A stretch of DNA of 64,000 nt, from positions 1-64,000 of the forward strand of contig JAIOHM010000185.1 in the NCBI GenBank assembly GCA_019912965.1. The letters run 5' to 3'. Source of the stretch: Anaerolineae bacterium. Lineage in GTDB: Bacteria > Chloroflexota > Anaerolineae > Aggregatilineales > Phototrophicaceae. The notes under the pieces are model-generated. The model was given only the letters and a program-made list of their open reading frames with translations, had not been told where the DNA came from and made no database searches. Below are positions 19,471 through 29,215 of this stretch, in pieces; position 1 is the first letter of the stretch; every line of letters starts with the position of its first letter. The translations under genes and the position numbers were made by a program.

Positions 19471-21090
19471 TCAACGACTCATGCGGCTGGCAGGCATTTC
19501 GGTAAGCTGTGTTTCCGAAGACGGAGAATCCGCCCGATAATGCGCTCCCCGGCTGACCTGATTGCGCTGTGCCGAAAATGTCACAATCCGCGCCACCTGT
19601 ACCGCATTTCGCAAACCAATCAGCGCATCATTCAACCGTTGGCTGCGATAAAACTCCTCAATCTCGTGCCACAAATGCCGCAGTTCACGTTCCGCCCGTG
19701 CCATACGTTCAGCCGTGCGAACCAGACCCACATAGTGCCACATCACATTTTTAATCGTCGTCATATCGACTTCAATCAACGCCGGATCAGGTTCGGTATC
19801 GCCTCGGTAAACCCACCCCGGAACCCGCGCATCTTCAATCGGGTCGCGCGGATTTTGCTCAATGTGAATTGCCGCCCGATGTCCCCAAACCAAGCCTTCC
19901 AATAAACTTGTACTGGCAAGTCGGTTTGCGCCGTGCAATCCAGTGCAGCTTACTTCACCCACAGCATATAAATCCGTCAGGCTTGTCCTGCCCCACTCAT
20001 CCACCAGTACCCCGCCACAGAAATAATGTGCCGCCGGAACAACCGGAACCAGATCAGTGGTCGCATCAATCCCATAATGGGCGCATGTTTCAACCATTTG
20101 TGGAAAGTGTTGGCGGATAAAATCGGCTGGTCGTTTATGAGCAATATCGAGGTATACATGCTCATACCCATGTTCCAGCATTTCCGTGTGGATAGCCCGT
20201 GCCACCACATCGCGCGGTGCAAGGTCTTTCCACTCTGGCGAATACCGTTCCATAAATGGATCGCCATCCGGCGTCAGCAAAACCGCCCCTTCACCCCGCA
20301 CCGCTTCGCTGATCAGCACATTCGGCGCGCCACGCACACTCAAAGTCGTAGGATGAAATTGAATGTATTCCGAATTCACTACCCGCGCCCCGGCCCGCCA
20401 CGACATTGCCAGACCGTCACCCCGCGCCCCGCGTGGATTGCTGGTGTTCCGGAAAATCTGTCCTAGCCCGCCCGTTGCCAGCACGGTATGAGAAGCCAAC
20501 AACCGGATGATCTCTCCAGTTTCGCGGTTAAGTACATATGCCCCATGACACGTAATCGGGTCATAAACCGCTACCGGGTCAAGGGCATGGTGTGGAAACG
20601 TAATCAGATCAACCGCTGTGTGGCTGTTCAGCAGTGTCACATTCGGACGTGCCGCCAGCGTATCCAGCATCCCTTTGACGATTGCGCCGCCCGTTTTATC
20701 GCCAACATGGATAATGCGCCGGACGCTGTGTGCCCCTTCCAGCCCATAAACCAGTTCGCCTCGTTCATCCCGGTCAAACCGTACACCGCAGCGTTCCATT
20801 AAGATCGAACGCACCAACTCTGGCCCTTCTTCTGCCAGAATACGGGCAGCACTTGGCGAACTCAGCCCTGCCCCCGCTTCTAAAATGTCATGCACCAGCA
20901 AATCCGGCGAGTCATCCAGACTGCGGGTCACAATCCCGCCCTGCGCCCAAGTGGAATTGGTATCGGCAGGGTCAGACGCCCGCGTAATAATCGTGACCTG
21001 ATGATTCGGGTTATCGCTTAATCGCAGTGCCGTTGCCGCGCCTGCAATCCCACAGCCAATAATGAGTGTATGCGTACGTATATCATCCAT
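19471..21090 (-). CDS. nadB: L-aspartate oxidase
   Basis: TLIIGCGIAGAATALRL, STWAQGGIV, ATGGLGQIFRNTSNPRGARGDGLAMSWRAGARVVNSEYIQFHPTTL, PAAHYFCGGVLVDEWGRTSLTDLYAVGEVSCTGLHGANRLASTSLLEGLVWG. Confidence 0.94.
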   Translation of the reverse strand: MDDIRTHTLIIGCGIAGAATALRLSDNPNHQVTIITRASDPADTNSTWAQGGIVTRSLDDSPDLLVHDILEAGAGLSSPSAARILAEEGPELVRSILMERCGVRFDRDERGELVYGLEGAHSVRRIIHVGDKTGGAIVKGMLDTLAARPNVTLLNSHTAVDLITFPHHALDPVAVYDPITCHGAYVLNRETGEIIRLLASHTVLATGGLGQIFRNTSNPRGARGDGLAMSWRAGARVVNSEYIQFHPTTLSVRGAPNVLISEAVRGEGAVLLTPDGDPFMERYSPEWKDLAPRDVVARAIHTEMLEHGYEHVYLDIAHKRPADFIRQHFPQMVETCAHYGIDATTDLVPVVPAAHYFCGGVLVDEWGRTSLTDLYAVGEVSCTGLHGANRLASTSLLEGLVWGHRAAIHIEQNPRDPIEDARVPGWVYRGDTEPDPALIEVDMTTIKNVMWHYVGLVRTAERMARAERELRHLWHEIEEFYRSQRLNDALIGLRNAVQVARIVTFSAQRNQVSRGAHYRADSPSSETQLTEMPASRMSR

Positions 21091-21096
21091 GTTTGG

Positions 21097-22209
21097 CTAC
21101 TTAGGGATCGTCAGCATGCGGTCAAGTGCCAGCTTCGCATTCCGCTTCACGTCTTCTGGCACAAAAATCTGGTTAATCACCCGTCCCTCGGTCAGATTTT
21201 CCAGAACGTTAGCCAGATCAAGCGGACTAATGCGGTACATCGTGCTGCACAGGCACGAAAACGGCGAGAGCAGCTCTACCATCTTGTCCGGATGTTGATT
21301 CTTCAGACGGTTGACCAGATGCATTTCCGTTCCAACCGCCCATTTGCTGCCTGCGGGTGCATTCTCGATCATCTTCACGATGTAAGACGTTGAACCGACG
21401 TAATCTGCCTTATCCACCACTTCCATCATGCATTCGGGGTGTACAACCACGTTCACATCAGGGTGGTGCCGCTTCCACAAATCAATATGCTCAGGCCGGA
21501 ATTGCTGGTGAACGCTGCAATGCCCGCGCCACAGGATGATTCGCGCGTTGCGGATTTCGTCGTCTGTCAAACCGCCATATGGCTTGAACGGATTCCACAG
21601 CACCATTTGCTCCAGCGGAATGCCCATTTTCTTGCCCGTATTACGTCCCAGATGTTGGTCAGGGAAAAAGAACACCTTCTGCCGCTGGGCAAATGACCAT
21701 TCCAGAACACCTTGAGCGTTGGACGATGTACAAACCGCGCCGCCGTGTTCCCCCACGAAAGCCTTCAAATCAGCCGCGCTGTTCATATAGGTGATTGGCA
21801 TGACCTGATTTTCCGGGTCATCCATCAGCACATCTTCCAGTTCAGACCATGCGGTTAAAACCTGTTCCAGATTCGCCATATCCGCCATACTGCATCCCGC
21901 CTGCATATTCGGCAGGATAACAGCCTGATCGTCACGGCCTAATACAACCGCGCTCTCCGCCATAAAATGGACGCCAGCGAATACGATGTACTTGGCATCA
22001 ACTTTCGCGCCTTCTCTGCTCAACTGGTAGCTGTCACCCTGAAAATCAGCGAATTGCACCACCTCATCCCGTTGGTAATGATGCCCCAGAATAACCACAT
22101 CATCACCTAACAATGGTCGAATCTGTTTGATTCGTTCGATTGCTGTTGCTTCCTGCTCAATCAGGGTTTCATTCTCCGCCATTTCCAGCGGCATAACCAT
22201 CTCTGCCAT
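21097..22209 (-). CDS. nadA: Quinolinate synthase A
   Basis: ILGHHYQRDEVVQFADFQGDSYQLSREG, AGCSMADMAN, CSVHQQF, HPECMMEVV, SPFSCLCSTMYRI. Confidence 0.94.
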   Translation of the reverse strand: MAEMVMPLEMAENETLIEQEATAIERIKQIRPLLGDDVVILGHHYQRDEVVQFADFQGDSYQLSREGAKVDAKYIVFAGVHFMAESAVVLGRDDQAVILPNMQAGCSMADMANLEQVLTAWSELEDVLMDDPENQVMPITYMNSAADLKAFVGEHGGAVCTSSNAQGVLEWSFAQRQKVFFFPDQHLGRNTGKKMGIPLEQMVLWNPFKPYGGLTDDEIRNARIILWRGHCSVHQQFRPEHIDLWKRHHPDVNVVVHPECMMEVVDKADYVGSTSYIVKMIENAPAGSKWAVGTEMHLVNRLKNQHPDKMVELLSPFSCLCSTMYRISPLDLANVLENLTEGRVINQIFVPEDVKRNAKLALDRMLTIPK

Positions 22210-22220
22210 TAAACCTCCCT

Positions 22221-23066
22221 TTACAGTCGAACAATCCGCATCGACAAATCCAGCGCCGCCGCCGAATGGGTCAGTGCTCCAACACTGATGAAATCAACGC
22301 CGGTCGCCGCTACTGCTGGAACCCGCTCCAGACTCATATTCCCGGATGCTTCTAGCGGAACTTGTCCTTGAGTGATTTCGACAGCTTCCCGCATTTGTTC
22401 CAGTGTCATGTTGTCCAGCAGCACACGGTCAACCTTCAATGGCAGCACTTCCCGCAATTCATCCAGACTGCGGACTTCAACCTCAATCGGTATTATCCCA
22501 TCTTTCAGGTGGTCACGAACCCCCTGTACTGCGGGTGTAATGCCACCTGCCCCATCTATGTGATTGTCTTTAATCATCACCATATCATACAAACCCATCC
22601 GATGATTCTGCGCGCCGCCCATCCGCACCGCATATTTTTCCAGTGACCGCCAGCCTGGGGTGGTCTTGCGGGTATCCAGAATAATCGCCTTTGTGCCAGC
22701 GGCAGCGGCCACAAATTGCGCCGCCAGCGAAGCAATGCCGCTTAAGCGCTGTAAAAAATTCAGCGCAATCCGTTCGCCGCTTAAAATAGATTGTCCAGAA
22801 CCACGCACTTCACAAACCAATTTCCCCGGTTGTACCCTGTGCCCATCCTGAATGCTCAAGCGAACTTCAACTGCTGGATCAATCCGTTGATAAACTTTTC
22901 CGACGAGGGACAGCCCAGCAATGATGCCTTCCGCCTTTGCTACAATCTGCCCACAAAGCTGTGTCTCAGGAATCAGGGTTGCCTGCGAAGTCACATCACC
23001 GCGTTCGCCTAAATCTTCACGCAGCGCCATCTCGATCAACATTTCAGCAGCAGATTCATCAAACAT
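22221..23066 (-). CDS. nadC: Nicotinate-nucleotide diphosphorylase (carboxylating)
   Basis: EDLGERGDVTSQATLIPE, ERIALNFLQRLSGIASLA, DTRKTTPGWRSLEKYAVRMGGAQNHRMGLYDMVMIKDNHI. Confidence 0.94.
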   Translation of the reverse strand: MFDESAAEMLIEMALREDLGERGDVTSQATLIPETQLCGQIVAKAEGIIAGLSLVGKVYQRIDPAVEVRLSIQDGHRVQPGKLVCEVRGSGQSILSGERIALNFLQRLSGIASLAAQFVAAAAGTKAIILDTRKTTPGWRSLEKYAVRMGGAQNHRMGLYDMVMIKDNHIDGAGGITPAVQGVRDHLKDGIIPIEVEVRSLDELREVLPLKVDRVLLDNMTLEQMREAVEITQGQVPLEASGNMSLERVPAVAATGVDFISVGALTHSAAALDLSMRIVRL

Positions 23067-23103
23067 TTTGATCTCACAAAAAATCAGTAAACCTATAAAT
23101 TAA

Positions 23104-23134
23104 ACTCTGTGCGCCCACGCCGAGCGCACAGTCA
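23104..23134 (-). terminator. Hairpin between the ThuA-like gene and nadC
   Basis: CTGTGCGC ... GCGCACAG, T-rich on minus strand. Confidence 0.5.
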
Positions 23135-23166
23135 TTATCAGTTTGACGATTCACAAACAGCAGGCA

Positions 23167-23892
23167 TTACCCAAGCGGTTCCAATGGCTGAGGACGATGC
23201 CCAAAGGTCACACTTTCGATACCGCTTGGCGCTGCCCAACGAACCCCATTTGCAATGACCCGCTGCACCTCTGCTTGGTAGTAAGTCGGGTAGGTTTCAT
23301 GGCCGGGACGGAAATAGAAAACTTTACCCTTGCCACGATGATAGCAGCACCCGCTTCTAAACACTTCCCCGCCCTTAAACCAGCTCAACAGCACCAGAGT
23401 ATCGGGGGCAGGAATATCGAACCGTTCCCCATACATTTCTTCATGTTCAATCTCAAAATACTCGTCCAGACCTTCTGCAATCGGGTGTCCCGGCTCAACC
23501 ACCCAGATACGTTCTTTTTCGCCAGCTTCGCGCCATTTCAGGTCGCAGGTTGTACCCATCAGTTTCTTGAATATTTTCGAGAAGTGCCCGGAATGCAAAA
23601 CCACCAAGCCCATCCCTTCCAGAACGCGCTGATGAACCCGTTCAACAACCTCATCCTTCACATCCCCGTGTGCCACATGTCCCCACCATGTAAGCACATC
23701 CGTCTGCGCCAGCACATCAGCAGTCAACCCATGTTCGGGTTCATCCAGTGTAGCCGTGCCAACCGTAAAACCCTGTTCAGCTAAGGATTTGGCAATAACG
23801 CTGTGCATCCCCTCTGGATAAACCTTCTGCACAGCAGCATTCGTCTTTTCATGTCGGTTTTCGTTCCAGACCGTTACGCGGAGCGGTGTCAT
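23167..23892 (-). CDS. ThuA-like (trehalose utilisation) domain protein
   Basis: [81 protein letters not shown]. Confidence 0.85.
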   Translation of the reverse strand: MTPLRVTVWNENRHEKTNAAVQKVYPEGMHSVIAKSLAEQGFTVGTATLDEPEHGLTADVLAQTDVLTWWGHVAHGDVKDEVVERVHQRVLEGMGLVVLHSGHFSKIFKKLMGTTCDLKWREAGEKERIWVVEPGHPIAEGLDEYFEIEHEEMYGERFDIPAPDTLVLLSWFKGGEVFRSGCCYHRGKGKVFYFRPGHETYPTYYQAEVQRVIANGVRWAAPSGIESVTFGHRPQPLEPLG

Positions 23893-24062
23893 AATTTTCT
23901 CCTGATTGCACTGAAATACTTCTCAAAAGCGAAGCCACGATATTAAGCAGCGCCCATTCTACCCCGACTATCCATACCGTGTCAGGCAAAAATAGAACCA
24001 AATGTGAATGAAACAAGTAATAACCATGAAGCAATGCAAAGCATGTGCTTTACTCCCCAGTT

Positions 24063-24096
24063 CCCCTCTGATAACACACTATCAGAGGGGTTTTTC
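24063..24096 (+). terminator. Orphan strong intrinsic terminator on + strand
   Basis: CCCCTCTGATA ACACAC TATCAGAGGGG TTTTTC; no + strand gene upstream. Confidence 0.7.
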
Positions 24097-24252
24097 TGTC
24101 AATAGGGTTTTAATGCGAGGCAGTTTTTCGCTGGACAGTCGGAGTGCATAACCATTGTCAACCGTTGGAAGAAAGGCAAAATCAGGTTAAATAATGGTTC
24201 GTAATACAACCTGATATCGCCTGTTTATCAGGCTTTAAAAGTGAACACAAAA

Positions 24253-25134
24253 TTAAGTGGTTAGGCTACGCGCTTCTTGAGCCAACAAAATATAAGCATC
24301 CTCTAGGCTTGGCTCAATCGGCGTTGCTTGATAAGCCGAATCGGGAACACCAAGTACGCGATATTGCACCCCATTTTGCATTTGCAGCGTAGAAACCACC
24401 AAAAGCCCACCGTTCGGTTGTGCTCCATCTGTGGTAATTGACCATACTTTACCACGCGCTTTCAACACCAGTTCGCTTGGTGCACCCCGGAAAATCACTT
24501 TCCCTTTGTTGATCACAGCCAGATCGTTACAGCTATGGCTGATGTCCTCAACAATATGGGTAGACAGAATCACCGTACACCGTGCTGCCATTGAAGACAG
24601 CAAATTACGGAAGCGCACCCGTTCTTCTGGATCAAGCCCAACCGTTGGCTCATCAACAATCAGAAGCTTCGGATTACCCAGAAGCGATTGCGCTACCCCG
24701 ATACGCCGTTTCATACCACCAGAATACGTCTTTAAACGACGATCAGCAGCATCGGTTAAGCGAACTTCTTCCAGCAATTCATCAATCTGGCGTTTTCGCG
24801 TTTGCCGGTCTGTTACACCCTTTAGGATGGCGATGTAATCCAGAAACTCGCGTCCAGTCAAATTGGGGTAAAGGCCAAGCTCCTGTGGCAAATAGCCCAG
24901 CACAGCCTTCGCCGCGAATTTGCCTTCCATCGTACTCATATCGTGCCCCAAAACCCGCACATTGCCGGTACTGGGGCGAATGAGTCCCGCCAATATACGC
25001 ATCAACGAGGTTTTGCCCGCACCATTTGGCCCGACCAACCCAAACATGCCGCTTCCGATATTCAGATCAATCCCGTCCAATGCGCGTACATTGCCGGGGT
25101 AAACTTTCGTCAAACTGTTTATTTCGATCATCAT
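24253..25134 (-). CDS. ABC transporter ATP-binding protein (ABC-2 exporter type)
   Basis: GLVGPNGAGKTSLMRILAGLIRPS Walker A, YSGGMKRRIGVAQSLLGNPKLLIVDEPTVGLDP. Confidence 0.93.
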   Translation of the reverse strand: MMIEINSLTKVYPGNVRALDGIDLNIGSGMFGLVGPNGAGKTSLMRILAGLIRPSTGNVRVLGHDMSTMEGKFAAKAVLGYLPQELGLYPNLTGREFLDYIAILKGVTDRQTRKRQIDELLEEVRLTDAADRRLKTYSGGMKRRIGVAQSLLGNPKLLIVDEPTVGLDPEERVRFRNLLSSMAARCTVILSTHIVEDISHSCNDLAVINKGKVIFRGAPSELVLKARGKVWSITTDGAQPNGGLLVVSTLQMQNGVQYRVLGVPDSAYQATPIEPSLEDAYILLAQEARSLTT

Positions 25135-25156
25135 CTAATCTCCACACCAAAACATA

Positions 25157-25187
25157 TCCCTGTTACGACCAATGAGCCATTTCGTTC
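25157..25187 (-). promoter_or_regulatory. ECF-sigma-type promoter motif, copy 2 (GAAC-N16-CGTAACAGGGA) upstream of the ABC ATPase
   Basis: + strand TCCCTGTTACG-N16-GTTC; same motif and spacing at 29216-29246. Confidence 0.65.
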
Positions 25188-25193
25188 ATTGCA

Positions 25194-25997
25194 CTATCGT
25201 TTTACATCCTGTGTACGCAGCCAGTTCCATGCCCATCCCCCTGCTATAAGCAGCACGAGCAAACACCCAAGCACCATAGAAACCACAAATTCCAGCGTAA
25301 TTCCCACCACGCCAATTATTGCGCCGCTGTCGTTTTGAATTAAAGCGCTCTCAGGTGTCACAGACGCCATTAAAAATTGCATCAAGGGCGATGTGGAAAA
25401 TAGATGTACAAAAATCGGAATGCACGCGAAAACGGTCATCACAGCTAAACGTCGCGTCGCATAGCCTGCTGGAAACAATAACCCTACGCCCGATGTAATG
25501 AGTGTCATTGGTGCCACGCCAACCACCCACAACAAAGCCCAAACACGCAGACTGAAAGGGCCATGCATGAAACGGAAGACAATTCCCAAGCCGACAGCCG
25601 CAACCACAAGCGTCAGGAGTAATCCACACCACACCCCCAACACCTTACCCAATAGATAAACCCTACGCTCCAATGCCAACGTATCCAACAAATCCCGTAC
25701 ACCAAAATGTCGATCCAGCGGAAGACTGTCTGCAACCAATATGGGCAAAGCAATAAAAACCAGCGGAGCAAGGGGCAGAACCATTAAAATAGCCATTGAT
25801 GTAAACCGGAACTCCGCACTGTAGGCATCTGACCACTGGGTTGCAGACAGATCAAGTTGCTGTGTGGAAGCCAGTATCAAGAACATCGCTAAAAGTGGGG
25901 CAAGCACAAACATCACGAGAATGAGACGAAGTGCACCCCGCCGCCATTGCATCAAAAATTCATAATGTGCCATTCCAAGTAGCTGTGTGATACGCAT
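25194..25997 (-). CDS. ABC-2 type permease
   Basis: MRITQLLGMAHYEFLMQWRRGALRLILVMFVLAPLLAMFL; DLLDTLALERRVYLLGKVLGVW; multi-TM. Confidence 0.8.
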   Translation of the reverse strand: MRITQLLGMAHYEFLMQWRRGALRLILVMFVLAPLLAMFLILASTQQLDLSATQWSDAYSAEFRFTSMAILMVLPLAPLVFIALPILVADSLPLDRHFGVRDLLDTLALERRVYLLGKVLGVWCGLLLTLVVAAVGLGIVFRFMHGPFSLRVWALLWVVGVAPMTLITSGVGLLFPAGYATRRLAVMTVFACIPIFVHLFSTSPLMQFLMASVTPESALIQNDSGAIIGVVGITLEFVVSMVLGCLLVLLIAGGWAWNWLRTQDVKR

Positions 25998-26005
25998 AAG
26001 ATTAC

Positions 26006-26797
26006 TTAGCTCCGCTGATCTCGCAGCCGCAGCCATCCCCACACACCTATTGCAAGCACGGCAACTTGAATCAAGCCAAAAGTGATCGTCCCTATAAGAT
26101 CAGACGAACTGATTGCTACAGAACCACCGGGCATAAAAAATCGCATAATAGCGGGGCGTGATACGCTCAAAAGATCAAGCAAAGTCATTGGGGTATTCAC
26201 AATAATCCCACGTGCACTGCTTGCAAATGCTACTAAGCATAATAAAGCTAGCAGAGAACCAATAACGATCGCTCGACGGCGTGTAGGTTGTCCAGCAGCC
26301 AATAAAAGTCCCAATGTTGAGTTCAAAAAGGCAATAGGAAGTGCCCCAACAAGCCACACACGCAAAAATAGCATCAACGCATATGGCCCCAGTACGATCC
26401 ATGTCCCAACTCCAATAATCACCATACTTAAGAACAGACTCACCAAAATACTGAGGAACACACCAGCAATCTTGCCAAGCAGATAAGCTTTATGAGTCAA
26501 AGGAAGACTATCCAGCAGTTCAGCTACTCCAACTTGGCGATCAATAGGAATGCTATCTGCGGTCATCGGCCCAATGAAAGACAAAGCAACCATGTAAACA
26601 GCGACCCAAAAAAGAGGGACGATATCGGGTAAAACAGAATCAGAAGACAAAAATCGCCCCCCCGAAAAAGTATCCCGGCTGAAAACAATCATGAGCAAGC
26701 TCAAAACCACCATACTCAAGGTGGCGACTATCAAGGCACGCCGTCGCCAATGCATCCGAAACTCATAGAACATCATCGCGCCAATTTGTGTGAGCAT
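26006..26797 (-). CDS. ABC-2 type permease
   Basis: MLTQIGAMMFYEFRMHWRRRALIVATLSM; ELLDSLPLTHKAYLLGKIAGVF; paralogous to adjacent ORF. Confidence 0.8.
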   Translation of the reverse strand: MLTQIGAMMFYEFRMHWRRRALIVATLSMVVLSLLMIVFSRDTFSGGRFLSSDSVLPDIVPLFWVAVYMVALSFIGPMTADSIPIDRQVGVAELLDSLPLTHKAYLLGKIAGVFLSILVSLFLSMVIIGVGTWIVLGPYALMLFLRVWLVGALPIAFLNSTLGLLLAAGQPTRRRAIVIGSLLALLCLVAFASSARGIIVNTPMTLLDLLSVSRPAIMRFFMPGGSVAISSSDLIGTITFGLIQVAVLAIGVWGWLRLRDQRS

Positions 26798-26801
26798 AAA
26801 T

Positions 26802-27770
26802 TTATCCTGTTTCGCTTTTTGTATGCTGCTTTGATTTACCGACACTAAATAACACCCATTCTTCATCCCTTAGCTGCAATACACTCATAAGAAGCAACAC
26901 TACCCCCACACTACCAACAGCAATGCGGTTCAACCAATAATCATCAATTGCCAGCATATTGGGCTGTAAATAAGCATGGATTGCCCATAAAAATGGCTGA
27001 AATAGACTTAACGGCCACGTAGTTGGAACACCCGGCAGCAAGGCTGTGCCTAGAAAAGCAAATGTAAACCACGCTATTCCAGTAACAGATGCCCCGAATG
27101 CCGGGTTACGGGAACGAAGTGTGGTATATACCGCGATCCCACTCAAGAAGAGGGATGGAGAAAGCCACCGCACAACAACAATCGCCCAGTTCTGAACACC
27201 ATCTGTTCCCTGACTAACAAGAATTCCGATCAATGCGACTATTGTTTGAACCAGAAATAGAAGAAAAAATCGCTCCATCAGTAGCCAGGAAATCTGCCTG
27301 GGGCAGGCTAGTAATACTTCTAAGCCCGGTTCATCATCTGGCGAAAACAAGAATGCTGCTTGAAGACCTATCACTAACGGCACAATTGATTCCACTGCTC
27401 GTACAGCACCAGCAATAGGTATATTTTCCGGATTGCTAATCGTCATTAAAAGAATCCCGATCAGGCTCCCCAAAATCCCAAACCAGCCAATAGAACACAA
27501 CGCCATCCTCCAGGCAATTTGGGTATAGCCTCGAAAGCCAGCCCTTACTGCCATTCCAAGGCCCCACAATCCAACAGCAGCAATAATAAGAGTTGCGCCC
27601 GTTACCACTGGGCGTGTCTGTGATAGTTTCAACTGTGTATCGCGGGGAATTTGTGTAATCACTAGCAGCAGCACCCCAACAACAACGACTCTACTTAGCC
27701 AACTTAACCGCCAGTCGAAACGCAAGAACCCCATATTGCCCATCGTCTTCGATTCTCCAGATAAATTCAT
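26802..27770 (-). CDS. Multi-TM membrane protein of the sigma/ABC locus
   Basis: Hydrophobic ORF with PGLEVLLACPRQISWLLMERFFLLF; ATGA overlap with upstream gene. Confidence 0.65.
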   Translation of the reverse strand: MNLSGESKTMGNMGFLRFDWRLSWLSRVVVVGVLLLVITQIPRDTQLKLSQTRPVVTGATLIIAAVGLWGLGMAVRAGFRGYTQIAWRMALCSIGWFGILGSLIGILLMTISNPENIPIAGAVRAVESIVPLVIGLQAAFLFSPDDEPGLEVLLACPRQISWLLMERFFLLFLVQTIVALIGILVSQGTDGVQNWAIVVVRWLSPSLFLSGIAVYTTLRSRNPAFGASVTGIAWFTFAFLGTALLPGVPTTWPLSLFQPFLWAIHAYLQPNMLAIDDYWLNRIAVGSVGVVLLLMSVLQLRDEEWVLFSVGKSKQHTKSETG

Positions 27771-28627
27771 AATGTCTCCCCAAGATGGCGTGAGCTGCTT
27801 CCCCCAATCCAGAGTGCCAGCAACACCAACAAACCCGCTAAAACAAACAATACAGGGCGGCTTTCTGGCGCAGAAAGCCCCGGCCAGGATAGGAGATGCA
27901 GAATAAGATTGCGGTCAGGTACATAACGGATAAAAATATGCATTCCCCATAGGAACATTCCGGCTATCGATCCAAAAGTAGCATCTCTGGCTACAACGCT
28001 AGAGAAAAAGGCCAGCGCTGAAAGAAATGACATTGGTACAAGCCATGACATAATCAGAGGCAATAACAAAACATCTGCATACACGAGAGACAGCAGCAAA
28101 CTCGCCGTCATTCCTAAGGCTAAATTGAAACCAAAAACCAGTGTTAGACGAGCCAGCAACAGCATCCGAACCGAGGCTGGGGTCGAATTTTCCAATTCCA
28201 TCATCTGTTCCGAGTCATTGTCATAAAGAAAGGCCACCCCTATAGCAGCAACCACAGGGGCAAGAATGACAATAGGAAGCGTTTGCTCAGATGTGCCAGT
28301 ATAAGTTCCCAAAGTAACCAGAATACCCAAGAGCATCGTCAGTAAAGTTGCAGCCCAAATTTCTCGTCGCACAACCCGGATTTGTGAACGCAGGAGCAAC
28401 AACGGCCATACATCAAACCAATGCTTTTTATGAACCGATGGCATTTCCCTAACTAAAACATCCACAAGAGAAAGTGTTGCTTTTTTGTCCGGTTTTGGTG
28501 CTTGCCAGCGATTCAATAGCAGAGCAACATCTAACAGTGATTTAACATCTTCAGGGGACTCTACATCTTCCTGCAAAATCGCTTCCAAACGTTCACGGTC
28601 ATTCAAATACTTATTTTGCTCATCCAT
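27767..28627 (-). CDS. Membrane protein with ~100-aa soluble N-terminus following the ECF sigma gene (possible anti-sigma or ABC-2 component)
   Basis: MDEQNKYLNDRERLEAILQEDVESPEDVKSLLDVALLLNRW... then ~6 TM segments; starts 3 nt after the sigma gene. Confidence 0.55.
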   Translation of the reverse strand: MDEQNKYLNDRERLEAILQEDVESPEDVKSLLDVALLLNRWQAPKPDKKATLSLVDVLVREMPSVHKKHWFDVWPLLLLRSQIRVVRREIWAATLLTMLLGILVTLGTYTGTSEQTLPIVILAPVVAAIGVAFLYDNDSEQMMELENSTPASVRMLLLARLTLVFGFNLALGMTASLLLSLVYADVLLLPLIMSWLVPMSFLSALAFFSSVVARDATFGSIAGMFLWGMHIFIRYVPDRNLILHLLSWPGLSAPESRPVLFVLAGLLVLLALWIGGSSSRHLGETL

Positions 28628-28630
28628 CGC

Positions 28631-29209
28631 CTACTTCTCCTGTTCAATCAGCATTTTCCGTAAACGTCCTAAACCCAAACTCACCCGCGATTTTACAGTT
28701 CCAACGGGAATGGCTAGTGCCTCGGAAATCTCAGCCAACGACAGTTCTTGGCAGTACCGCAAAACGATCACTTCTCGCTGATGTGCTGGCAGCATGTGCA
28801 GCGCCGTCACCACTGCTGCAACCTCAGCATCTAACAAAAGTGCATCTTCCGGCCTCAGTTCAATCTCGCCAATGAGTTGTACTTCGTCTTCGGAACTCCC
28901 CATGACGTACCGGGTCTCCGCACGTTTGTAGTAATCACGCGCTAAGTTGGTCGCGATCATGTACAACCACGGTTTAAACAGACGAGGATATTGATATTGA
29001 TGAACTGACCGCAACACCCGTAAAAATGTTTCCTGAACTAAATCTTCCGCCAAAGAACGGTCTCCACCTGTCATTCGATATAAAAATCCCACCAATGGAC
29101 TGTGATGGCGTTCAACCAACGTCGCAAGGTCAGCCTTGTTGCCTCGTTGAATACCCAATGCCAATTCCTCATCATTCCGCAAGTGTTGCGCTCCAACCTT
29201 TGGTTGCAT
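28631..29209 (-). CDS. RNA polymerase ECF-type sigma factor
   Basis: FLYRMTGGDRSLAEDLVQETFLRVLRSVHQY, RLFKPWLYMIATNLARDYYKR, LPAHQREVIVLRYCQELSLAEISEALAIPVGTVKSRVSLGLGRLRKML. Confidence 0.92.
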   Translation of the reverse strand: MQPKVGAQHLRNDEELALGIQRGNKADLATLVERHHSPLVGFLYRMTGGDRSLAEDLVQETFLRVLRSVHQYQYPRLFKPWLYMIATNLARDYYKRAETRYVMGSSEDEVQLIGEIELRPEDALLLDAEVAAVVTALHMLPAHQREVIVLRYCQELSLAEISEALAIPVGTVKSRVSLGLGRLRKMLIEQEK

Positions 29210-29215
29210 AATGTG

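Noticed and set aside
18752-19540. 262-aa + strand ORF antisense to the cysteine desulfurase
   Set aside because: Low-plausibility composition (His/Arg/Cys rich); shadow ORF of a well-supported gene.
23143-23784. 213-aa + strand ORF antisense to the ThuA-like gene
   Set aside because: Shadow ORF; the minus-strand gene has clear ThuA-type motifs.
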